Shown here: positions 7,101 to 19,100 of the stretch, one piece after another
Position numbering within the stretch: the first letter of the stretch is position 1
How the letters are laid out: each line of letters starts with the position of its first letter
Assembly (NCBI GenBank): GCA_016196565.1
Contig: JACPXK010000017.1
Location: 1 to 44,773, forward strand
Direction: 5' to 3'
DNA: 44,773 nt
Source of the DNA: Candidatus Omnitrophota bacterium
Lineage (GTDB): Bacteria; Omnitrophota; Omnitrophia; Omnitrophales; Aquincolibacteriaceae
Notes under the pieces: model-generated
Seen by the model: only the letters and a program-made list of their open reading frames with translations
What the model was told of the DNA's origin: nothing
The model's database searches: none
Program-made: the position numbers and the translations under genes

Positions 7101-10100
7101 TTCAATCGTCTTAACGCCTCGTGGCAATAGCGAGCAAACCATTTTAATTTATGACCGTAAAAACGGCGATCTTTGGTTATTACCTTTTAATCCTTTTGAT
7201 AACACCGGCAGAATGGTTGGCAACAATACAAAAAAGCTAATGAATGTTGGCAAGGTTCCTAACATTGGGGCTTTTAATTTAATATTGGAGAATGGCTGGA
7301 AACCATATGTCCTTGCGTTTAATTATGATAAAAAGCAGGTCTTTTATTTTGAAATCCCGATGGGTAAAGGATCTAAAAAACCTTACAATTTAAGTTGGAA
7401 CATCGGACCGATTTCTGACAACACGCCGCCCTACAAACTTCGATTAGATGATCGATATGTTTCTGTGGGAGGAAAAAGCTATTCGGTTTATGGAGAACTT
7501 TATGACGGAAGGATCGATGATAGCCCTGTACTTACGGGTTCCAGCGACGATTATAAAGGCCAGAATCCCTATCACCAACCGACATTTCCACCTGATCCGA
7601 AAGAAAAAACCGCATATTATTCGTTCCTACCCGATGGTGAATTAGCTGCAGGAGTGGGAGGCCGAGCGCAAGTCTTGACCGACGCACAATTGACGGAAGC
7701 TAAGCAGCAACTTGCCCCATTTTTAAATAAAATTGGCTTTTCCGAAGAACAGCTTGTTTCTCATCTGGGCGGGGATCTCGATGGTTGGACATTAGAAGGG
7801 TTTTATGTGGAAGGCGATATAACTCAAGGCATTTTTGAAACTGAAGATCTTCCATTTAAATGGAAAGTAAAAGATTGGCATCTGTTATTTCGCGAAAAAG
7901 AAACAGTCACTCCACAATTAGAACAAAGAGGCGAGAAGCTATCAGTATTAGGAAGAACGGAGTATGTTTATTTGGTTGATCAAAATGGAAAGACGCAACA
8001 TGTTGATTTGGGCAGCAACTTACTCACGACTCATTACCGAATTTTCTCCATTCATGACCAAGCCGATTTACAATTCCTCGCTAATCTGAAAAATCCTTAC
8101 AACGCAAAAGAACTTAACCGCTCCGAAACGCGGACGATGCGAAGAACGGCGTCTGCCCTTATTCTCCTTTTTGGTGCCGGGATTACCGCTGCCGTAGCGC
8201 TTCCTCTGCATGCGGGGTTGACAAAGTTTTTGAATATCGAGCCCAACGGCTTGCTAAGTGATGCAGTTTTGGTAATAACCAGCACTTCTACTATCGGCGG
8301 CTTGATTTTATTGGGCCGATATCTAACACGCCGCAGGCCTGATAAAGATTTTCCTCCCGACAATTCCCGCTCCGAAACACGGGCGACCAAGCAGAGACGA
8401 ATAGTAACCGAAAAAGATTTCTTAAAGAGAAATAGAAACATCCTAAACGCCGCATTGTCTGATTTCTTGCAATTCTCAGCGTCTGGCAATGATGAATGGA
8501 AATATTCATTTTCTGATCTCCCACAATTCGTAGCTTCTGGCTATAAATCGAAATCTTCTCGTTATCAAACTGCGATCGAGACTTTTCTTCGTCTAAGAGT
8601 TAAAGGGGCCATCCCTTTCTTAATAGAACAGATCAATCTTCTAATAAGCCATACAGAGATTTATGGATACGATAAAGAGAATAAAGATGATGTGAAAAGA
8701 AATGAAGATTTTAAAAAGATTAAAAGTATGCTTGAATTGCTTTTCGTGGAAGAAGGGCATGTTCCGTACGTTTCATGGTCAGGAATAGTAGGAAACCCGA
8801 TGGCATTTTTGTTGTTAGACGAAGAACTAGAGACCCTCGTAGAAGAATTAGAGAATCAAAAGATCACAAGAGTCAATGAAGACAAGCTGTTGGAGGCCAA
8901 CAGGCCGGTCTTTAGTACCGCAATATTTAATTTATCGAAATTCTTACATTGGTCTAATGGTGGTGAGTTCATTTCTTATCCGTGGAACGCACACTCTGAA
9001 GCCTTGGAAACATTCTTAAGTTCTAAAGACAAACCGGGACTTTATCGAGACGCGATCATGACTTTTTTTCGTCTAAGAAATGAAGGCGCTATTCCTTACC
9101 TAATCGAGCAAATCACTTATTTCCAACGCGGAACTGACAGTAGAATGCTTTACAAAACATTCGCCATACTTAACCTTTTACGCTCCGAAACGCGGACGGA
9201 TAAAAAGAAACTCTCCACATTGGATGAATTGGTTGCTTATATGGATAGCCGCCGGGATTTTTCTACCTATGATGGGACTAGGCGTTATTACCCAACCGGC
9301 GAACCGGAAGTCAGCGAAGAGCACCCCTATAGAGAATGGCTTAAGGCGGAACGGCCGGTGCTGACTTATCACAACTTAAAACTTAAAGATGATAACGACC
9401 GGCGATTCGGTGACTTGGAGTTTTATACGGAGTCGTCAGGCACCGCCGCGTCTAAGCAAATTTTTCAATTTAATTTTATTTTGTATCCGGAGACCGGGAA
9501 AAGAAACAACGCGCTCTCTATTGAAATTTTCGATTCAAAAGAAGGCCCCCGGACGGATAAAGAAACCTCATTTGATTTGGAAGTTGATTCCTTTGAAGTT
9601 CCTCTAGACCCTTCACTGCCTCTCCATCTTGTTTTTAATGTGCCGTCCGTCCCTCAAGGATTGGCCGAAATATTTCGCAGCGCCGGCCTTGATATGGGGC
9701 ACTTTGACCTCAAAGTCCAGGGCATGGAGGAGGCTGCGGGCGAATCGTCAGAATTTGTTTCTACGGACATTACCGTTTCCATTGTGGAACAGGGGCAACG
9801 CTCCGAAACGCGGGCAAATGCCGATAAAAAAGTTCCTGTGCAAGTAATTTCTCTTCCTAGTAAAAGAGAATTAATGAGGCTGCTGGCAAATCGATATTCC
9901 GCGGGAAAAATGTTTAATTTCTACGGATCGAGCATGGAGTGGAAATCAAAGGGGAGAACGATCGCTATTAAACAAGGAAGCTATACGGATGATATTCCTT
10001 ATCTTTTTCTGAGTATCTCTTTGCAAGGAAAACGGGTTTTGACGGGCCGGGGGCGTTCAGAAGAAGAAAAAACAGTATTCGACAGTTATGTTGATGAGGG

Positions 10101-13100
10101 GTCACCCTATGGTGAAGGGGGTTCTGGATCCGTATCTTTTAATTCTCCCGAAACAAACGTGTCTTTCGGGGTGAAAAATCTGCAAAAAGCAATTTATCTC
10201 GTTGTGACGGCATCAGAATTAGGCATCCCATCCTCAGCAGGTAATATCGAAATTCTTTTTCTGGACACGCATTCGCGTTCCTTGAAACATTCCCGGGTTT
10301 TACGTGTCGCCGAAGACTTGTTCCAGTACCACAATGGCCAGAAATCGTATCACCTAAAGAAACAAAAAAATGTTCGCTTTGTCGTTTTTGCAAATTTAAG
10401 CAAATATGCTAGTTCCGCTCCCGACCAGACGCCAGAAAGTAGAAGATATTATGCTCTTATAAAAGTTTTGAAACCTTTGATCCCCCGCTCCGAAGTGAAG
10501 AGCGAAACGAGAACGGGAAAAAAAGATTCAGATATCGATAAGGCGCTTATTGACGTGGTAAGGCTGGGGCAAAACGTTAGAGATCGAGTTGCCGCCATTG
10601 AAGCATTGGGGAATCGAAACGTCCGTGCCGTTGTGCCGGTGCTTCATCGGATTTTGAGTGATTATTCTAATAGAAACAAAGAAGAAACCGGTCCCAATCA
10701 AAGGGCCGTGAAATTAAAATTGCCATTAGGCGCGGAAGAAGAAAACCAGTTAATCAAAGCCAGCCTTGAGGCACTCGGAAAAATTATGGACCGGCGTTCC
10801 ATCCCTTATTTGATTAATTTCGCAAAAGTTGTACAACCGGTACTTGATTGGTATGAATTGAAATTAAAGGTACTGGCTATTCTGGCGGATTTTCGCGATA
10901 TCCGGGCAGCCGGGGTTTTTGCCGTCTTTGTTGAAGATTTGACAGGCTCGATTTCGCGCCGCACGGAAGAAGAAGACAAGGTGCTTGGTAATATTGCCGG
11001 GGCTTTTTATGCCATGAAATCTTCGCCGGAGATTATTGACATTATCATTAATTTTCTCAGAAGCCCTGTTTCGCAGTGGGAGACCCAATCTAAGGATTTA
11101 TTAAGCGTTGCTGTCAGAATTCTTGCCGATTCCGGCGATCCTCGTACCGAACAAATTTTCCGGAATATTTTACGCAGCACATCAGACTATAGACTAAAAG
11201 GCGGCGATTCGCTTTTTCCGGGTTTGTACAACATGGTTTTGGATGCTTTGAGCGGTGTGCGTACTCTCGCGGCGGAAAAGCTTTTAAAAGATGTGGTTGT
11301 GAGTGCTTCAAAGCCAAAGCAAGGAAGATCATCCGTCACCAAAAATTTAAGTGACGAAAAAAGATGGAACGCAGGATTTGATAGCGCCGAAATTCTGTTG
11401 AAGGATTTTAAAAGCCATGAGGCTGAAAGAATCGCAATCCGGTTCGCGATTTCAAGCAGCATTGTACATTCCGAATCGGTTCGATCTCTTCTAGTTCGTC
11501 ATGGCCGGGCTGAAGCGGCAATCCCGGAGCTCGTTGGCTTGTTTCGAACCTCCGGCATACAAGGCATGCACTTTTATCAAAACATACGCTTTGCCGTCAA
11601 AACGCTTCATGATTTTAACTGGCAGCCGGAAGGCGTCATACCGGAACTTTTAAAATTGCTTCGAAGCCCCCAATGGGAAATCCGGCAATTTGCCGCGGAA
11701 ACAATACGGGATTTTAAACTGGAACCAAAAGATGGCCAAGACCGTATCCATTATTTTTTTGGTCTTGGATCTTGGAAAAATCTTGTTATGGCTGGACCTA
11801 GCGCCCTTCCTCTATTGAGAAAAGCCTTACGAGATTCTAATGAAAATATTAGTCTAGGCGCCGCTCGAGCAATTCTTGAAATGGCAACCGGCTCCAAAAC
11901 GGAAGGGGCCGATGAATCGGCAGGGCCTCAATTAGCTGCGGGCGGACAAGCGAAAAGCGAAGTACGCGCAGGGCGAACGGACATTCCGGCAAAAAGTCAA
12001 TTAAGCCCGCAATTTTCCCCCAGAAATTATGGTTATGTAGAGACTAGCGAAGGTGTCCCGGCGGGTCAGGAATATGACCGGGTTCAGCGGCCGAGCGATC
12101 ACTTTACAGATTATGCCGAGGAGCATTCCCCCAAAATCGCCATTTTTCCCAGTTCACTGATTGCATCCAGCAAAAAGCTTTCCCGGGATATTCGCCGCGC
12201 GGGAGAATTAGAAGTCAATGTGCCTCAATTTAGAAATTTGCTGGGTAAAACACTTCTTCACCTTCTTAATAAAAAGGCGCGAAGCCCCGAAGAAGATAAA
12301 ATTCTGAGCTATTTTCAACTCATACAATCCGTTTTTCAAACCACGGGTTTTTCGGGACCTTTCTTGGACCAAATGCAGCAAGCGCGCGATTTATCGATTT
12401 TGGAACAAACGGAAATTCAATTAAAGGTGGAAGAAGGGGTTAAGGCTTATTTCACGCAGCCGACGCAGCAAGATTTAATCAGCTATTTTATGCCGCATTT
12501 TGCCCGCAATTTTAAAGAAGCCATCGTTGATCTTGCCAAGGCCCAAGGTTTTTACGGCGAAAACGCCATGCTCGCGGCCTATTACCGCGCCTTTCAACTT
12601 TTAGTAGGCATTACTTTTCCTCTCGACCCTCCGGGCAAGCAAAATTTCGGCGGCCAAAAACCCGCGCTTTCTCCCAAAGAAAGCCTGAAACTCGGTTTGA
12701 CTTTCTTCCGCGTACTTTATCAATCCGGAGCCTATGAAGAAATCGCCAAAGAGCAGGATTATTTGTCCGATGTCGGCCCTGAAAATTATGCCGCCAACCT
12801 TACCCGGATTTTGCGCGAAAATGATTCTATTCTCATTGAAGCCATTCAAGGTAGCGGCGATCTTACTGATTTTATTAATGCTCATTTTGATCATCTGGTG
12901 GAAAAACTTGCTTCGGAACCTCGCGTTGGAAAAACAGAAGCCGGAATGGCCCTTAATATCGATGGAATTCCCGTTGTGTTTTTCGAGGGAGGGCGGCCGT
13001 CCGGTTTTACCCCGCTCACTCAGATTGGGAGTATGGACGCCAAAATCATTCAAAACGTAGGCGCGCAAAAAGTCCGTGCTTTAATGGAAAAAATCAAACT

Positions 13101-16100
13101 AGAGAGGAATCTTGAAGCGGCAGATATTCCCAAATTGATTGAGGCCGGTGCCGCCAATTTGAATTGGGTGACGGATCTTGCCGAAGCAATGGCGGACAAA
13201 CCCATGGCACATCTTACCCCGGCGGAAGTACTTTTAAAAGCTGAAGGGGTCGCCTTAAAAACCGCCAGAGATCATTTTTCCGAAGGGGCTTACGATCTTT
13301 ACAGGCTTTTGGCGGCTAGCGATTATCTTCTGGATGCGGAACAAACAGTCAAAGCCCGTCAAAGAGCGATCGTTTATGAAGAAACTGTGGCCATGGCTTC
13401 ATTTGGTGATTTCGAATCTGTTGACGTCAGGCGAGATCCCGATATGGTTTATGTTCCCATGCTCCCGGATGTTTACAGCCTTCTTGGGCTCGCTGCGGCA
13501 AAGGAGGGGAAGCATTTGAAAAAATATTTTGGCCGGATTCCTACCGGCATTCCTTCCGCTAGGAAAATCACGGCGAATCTAGAAGCCCTTCAAGAACTTC
13601 AAGAAGTTTTCCAAACCCTTACGGCTGAAACGCGTGGTTGGGAAGCCGCAACTCAGGGCAGAAAAGACCGTGAACAATTAGTTCCCATTGAAAATCGTGA
13701 CCTCGTAAAACGCCTTTATGAGAACTGGCTTCGCCGCGGCCGAATCGCGAACGCGAAACCCGTCACTTTTCCGGCCATGACTTTTGGAATTCATGACATT
13801 GATTCTGGGGTTCATTATGAAGGCCAGGTGATGTTTGCCGTGGGCGGCCCCTTAGAGGGAACTGTCCGTACGATGGATGGGCAAGATGCCAATTTTGCCG
13901 CTTATCATCTTTGGCGCATGGTCAATGACGGCGGCGAAACGATTACTACGGCCGAACATACGAATCTTATTAATGAACCTCGAAATGCCGGCGCTTTCCA
14001 GACGGACCAAGGCATTGCCGAACTTTATAAAGTCCGCCTTGCCGAAACTTATAATCCCGGGAATATTCTTTCCGTTTCTCGCTCCGAAGCGAAGAGCGAA
14101 ACTCGGAGTGCGGATCAAATGCTTCAACGCAATGCGCAAGTTTTTGCTCATCGTAAAGGTTATGCAGCATCGACTACAGGCAAACAGGTTTGGCAAGGAG
14201 TTCATAGCCGTTTAAGCGCAGTACAGTCTGAGGACGACGTTCCCATCGGTCCCCGCGAATGGCGTGAATTTCTCCGGCCTATTTTGGAAGCGCTTAACAT
14301 TCCGGATTGGCTCGACACTTATTTATCCGAGGTTGTACAAGAGGCCAAATTACAACATGTTCAGGCAGCGATTAAGGCCTTACGATTTATTCGGGGTAAG
14401 GCCCAACGAGCCGGTCAAAATGAAATTTTATCTCAGGCCGGTCAATTCTTGTCCGTGCTTACAGGGGATGACTCTGCGGGGCATGACTATAGCGAAATTG
14501 ACGATGCAACAATTGAAACAGTCCGAAGGTTTATTGATGACCAGTGGTGGAAAGGGCTTTACCAAGAAAAAGGCGTTTATCCTCCGATTGCCAGGACCAT
14601 ACTTGGGAAACTCATTCCTCCGGGAAAGCCCAGCGGATCCAATGATTTGGATTTGCCGTTTGTTTCTTTTCGCCAAGATGGGCCTAACAGTCAGCTTGAT
14701 CCTCATGAAGAAGTGATATTGATTCAAACGATGGGAACGCCTCGCGGCATTTATGACCGGCTTGGCGTTCAAATTTTATTTCCAAGAACCGGCTTGGCGT
14801 ATTGGGCCATTCCCGAATTGGACTCGACCTTGAGCGGATTTCAGGCCATACCGCCTCTTGAATACCTGACTCATGGACATCGCCATCTTGACGGCAATCA
14901 AGACCTATGGTTTCGAGAAAACTTTGATACGCTTTTTGCCGATGTGGTTGTCCGGCCCGAAAATCAAGATGGTTTATTATCCTTCGTCTCCAATTTTTCG
15001 TCCTCCCATGGAATTCCGATTCAAAATATTTTGAGATTGAAAATTACGGGTCAAGTGGGATTGGATTTGACAGATTCTGATTGGGAGCAAAAGGCCCGTG
15101 AGCGGCGGGTTGATTCTTCTGACGAAATTACTCTCTTTTACCGCCCTTATCAAGGTCCCTTGACCATTCAGCTAGCGCCAGAGCCGCATAAGGGCGCTCT
15201 CGCTCCCGAGGGCGACGATTTACAAAAATTGCAGCGGGGCCAATATTATGAATTCATCACCGATGGCAGTGGTATGCAAAGAGCTATTTATTACCGGATT
15301 GCTGAAAATACCAATTTAGGAAACGTTCTTCAGGCAGTACGGGAAGCCACAAGGTATTTTTCTGCCAGGCTCGTAAGTACTGAAATTGGTTCTGAAGATC
15401 CCCGGCGCAGGGAAGAAATTTTTCATCGAGCCCAAGAATTTCAACAATCTCAACAACCTCACAAATTAATGCCTCTCTTTTCTGGCGACATTGCGATCTT
15501 TGAATTTAATATTTCTTTACGCCAAACCGAAGAGCCGTGGTTTTCAGAAAATCCACCGCTCGTTGTCAGATCTGAGACACGCATGCCGGGATGGCAAATG
15601 ATGATAGGGTTGGCATTCATTGGCGGGCTTTGGATTGGGCAAGGAGGCATCGCAGAAGCCCAAAATATTAAAAATTTGAATGCGGAAATCAGTTATGTGC
15701 AGTTTGGATTAGACTTTAATACCGGAGAACTTGCCCGGCTGGTTAAGGAAGGCAAATTAATCCGGCAAGCGAAGAGCGAAACGCGGTCCCTCTATGATGA
15801 GGCAATGAATGCTTTCACTCAAAGATTGGAGAGCTTGGAGCAAAGAATCAACGCGTTTCTTCGGCATACGCAGTCATTATCTTTTTATCGGATTTATCTT
15901 ACGGCCTTAGGACATTTAGATATAAGGCATTCTGACACAAAGGCCCAATTGGCGGTGTTCGGAACGATGGGAGAAGGAGCGATTATCGATATTAGCAAGC
16001 TTTACCCCACTTCCCTGGTAAGTCACGTGCTTAACTCCTATTTGAGACCTCCGTCTCAAAAATGGGAGGGAGAAGTTCGGCCCCATGTTTTTCTCGTGCC

Positions 16101-19100
16101 GTTTTGGGTACCAAGAGCTGCTTTTCAAAATATTTTTGCGGCTGTAGAAGATGCCCTGTCCGATCAAGCAAACTTCTTTTTTGAAGAAAATCCAACCTGG
16201 AAAAAAATAGTAGGAAAATACAACGCAGAGCAGAATCGTGTTGCCGTGGATATTTGGGACGACGCAGGAAAAACCGTTATTGATTTGATCGATTGGAGGA
16301 AGCCCGGAGACGAAACTCACAGCGGACTTCCTAAACTTGTAAGAGCACGGGAAGAGACAAACAACGAATTGGTCCAACAGCTCAACTTGGCTTTCACAGC
16401 TTTGGGTTATAATTCCGATCATATTATTGCGTTTCCTTCGCGCGATCCTAAGGTCATTGAGTTTCGATATAACGATCCTGAATTTGAAAGAATCCCTTCT
16501 CGTTTTAATTTGACAACGGATTTAGAGGCCCTCGAAAATTTCCTTGAGCGCGCCCTTAATCTCTCCGAAAGCCCGCTTGAGCGCTCCTCCCGCTCGGAAG
16601 CGCGCATAAAGTTGAAGGTGCTTGTGGGAGAATTGGCTTCGGTGAATGTGAAAGGAGAGCCTGAAGTTATTGATTATAGTTCTGACAACGGGCAAACATT
16701 CGCGGCCAGGTTAGAAAAGCTGGCGATGCAGAGCCATTACGCTGCCATCGCGGTTGCGATGTCGGCAAGCGTGCGTGACGATTTAATCCGGGAACCTTTT
16801 AGAAGCAAACAATTAAAAGTCCTTGAATGGTTCATACTTCCTGCAAAACCCGCTCAAAGAAAAAAAGAGATCCTTAGTATTTTAAGTTTTATTCATGATG
16901 GCCGCGCAAAACAGAAAACCCGCCGGCTTGGTTCTTTGCCCACGCATTATCAAATCGATAAAAATGTTGAATTTAGGGTAGACGAAGGGAAGTCCGTACC
17001 TAGAGATTTAAAAACCGGGGTTCACTCAATGCTTTTGATAAGCCCGGCAAATTTGGGACCGGAGCCGGTTCCTGAAGCCGCAAAAAAAGGCGGCCGCGGA
17101 CCTAAAGGAGATACCGGCGGGCTGCCTTCCAAACGTCCTAAATTTCCTCCGGGGAAATCCGGAAGTGAAGCGAAATCCGTACCGCCGCCTTCTGAAGAAA
17201 TTGAAACAGGGTCTTCTTCCGTTGAAGAAGGAATTCGTGAAGGTCTGAGGCCCGTATCTCGTAGCGGATCAAGTTCCTCTCCCCGCTCCGAAACGCGGTT
17301 GACGGTTGAAGAGTCCCCGGTAGAACCCAAAGGCATTCTTGGGCCTCAAGGGGATGAGTTGTCAAGATTACAACGGGGCCAATACTATCATTTCGAAACA
17401 GATGCAACCGGTTTGCTACAAACGATTTATTACCGGGTTGCCGAAACTCCCATTTTAGGACAAGTCATTTCTGCGATAAGGCAGGCCACAGGGTATCGTT
17501 CTTCCAAAATTGTAGGCACTGAAGTTGGCGCTGAGGATCCTGAGCGAAAGGCTGAAATCGAGCGTCAATTTGAAGAGATCAAACAATCCCCCTCTTTATT
17601 GCCCTTGCAGCCTGGTGATTTAGTTTTATTGAAATTTAATACTTCCTTATTCGAATCTGCGTCAGTCGAAACTGCATCGTCCTCCCGCTCCGAAACACGG
17701 ACTTTAAAGCCTCAAATAGGCGTAGAAATACTTCAATACGAAGAATTATTTCAAGCACCTGAACCTAAAGAAAACGTGCTGCCTTTAATCGTTGATGGAT
17801 TGGCTAGATTGGCTGACCGCTATAACGACGTTCAGGCTGTAGGAATTACTGAGGCCAAGGATATTATGAGAAATGGCATGCCTGATCCTGAGGACCTGAA
17901 AGATAAAATAGCTTGGTGGCCCGGAGGAGATCTTTCCGAAGTTAAGAAATATTTACAGCAAAACTATCCGTCAGACCAAGGATATTCTTATGGAATTCTT
18001 ACCTTGAATTTTACCGGGGAGCATTATGAAACAGGATATGAATTTGGCCGGATGATTACGATTATCCCGATTCGCAGGACGTGGAAACGTTTCGTGGGGG
18101 TTGGGGCGTTTGATAGCCGCGATGTTTTGATGGATCTTGTGAAGCATCAGCCGGTTGGTTCCGAAGATACGGGATATCCGAAAGTTAACGTGAGATATGA
18201 TGAGCAGGGGGACAAATTCATCTTTAACAACGAACTCGAGCTTAGATTCGGTCCGAAGGGCCCTTGGGCACGTCCCATTTATATCTCGCATCTTCAAGGG
18301 TCATTGATTTATACCGTCAATGAGTATCTTTTGGGGATTGGAGAAGGCTGGCCGGAATCAAATGGTTCGGGCGAAGTTTACAGTCCTATCGGACTCGTTT
18401 TTTGGCGTTCCCCAAAACAAGCTTTGGAGAAAAGGACAATTAAATTCTCTCCGGCCATTCGTATTGAAGAAGCCTCTGGCCCCATTTTCGGATTCGAAAC
18501 ACCCTCTGATTTTATAGAAAGTCCTCAAAGAAGAAATTACTTGTTCCGCACCGGGCAGATTCGTTCCGGTCGGATCCGCTCTGAGGCGCGGATGCAAGAA
18601 GGGCCTTTTGTTGGATTTGACGGTTTCTATCCTCCCGTTGTGCTTGATCGGTTAGATTATCGGGTGGTGAAACGTGATAAAGAACCCGCGACCTATGTTT
18701 TTAAAAGGGAGCTTTACATTCGATTTCAGGCACCGGTTTATGACGACAAGGGCAATCCGGAGATTTCGAGACTCACGATGGAAATTTGGAAAAAGGATGA
18801 GGAAGACAATAAAGTTGTCCTTAACATCAATTCTCTACGCGGCATTGGAAATGGAGACATTGACAAAATCATTTTATATTTTGACAAATCCGCCGTGGAG
18901 CAGCTTAATGCGAAGGGTATTCAGTCAGGGGGAAAAGTACAGATAGAAGTTTCTTCTCCGATCGGTACCTCCAACCAACGCCAATCGGAGATGATACAAA
19001 ATAATCCGCCTCTTGTTAAGAAACAGCGGCCAGGGGACAAGGTCAAACAAGCGCGAACAGTCAGAAAAGCGGCAAAAGCAGTTCAAGAATTAGAAAAGGC

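Noticed and set aside
13624..13638. TAETRG as another copy of the RSETR motif
   Set aside because: It lacks the RS start and the CGCTCC DNA signature and lies within a continuous helical segment.
17161..17178. GSEAKS as a motif copy
   Set aside because: It is degenerate and lies in a low-complexity linker; noted in the motif entry but not counted.
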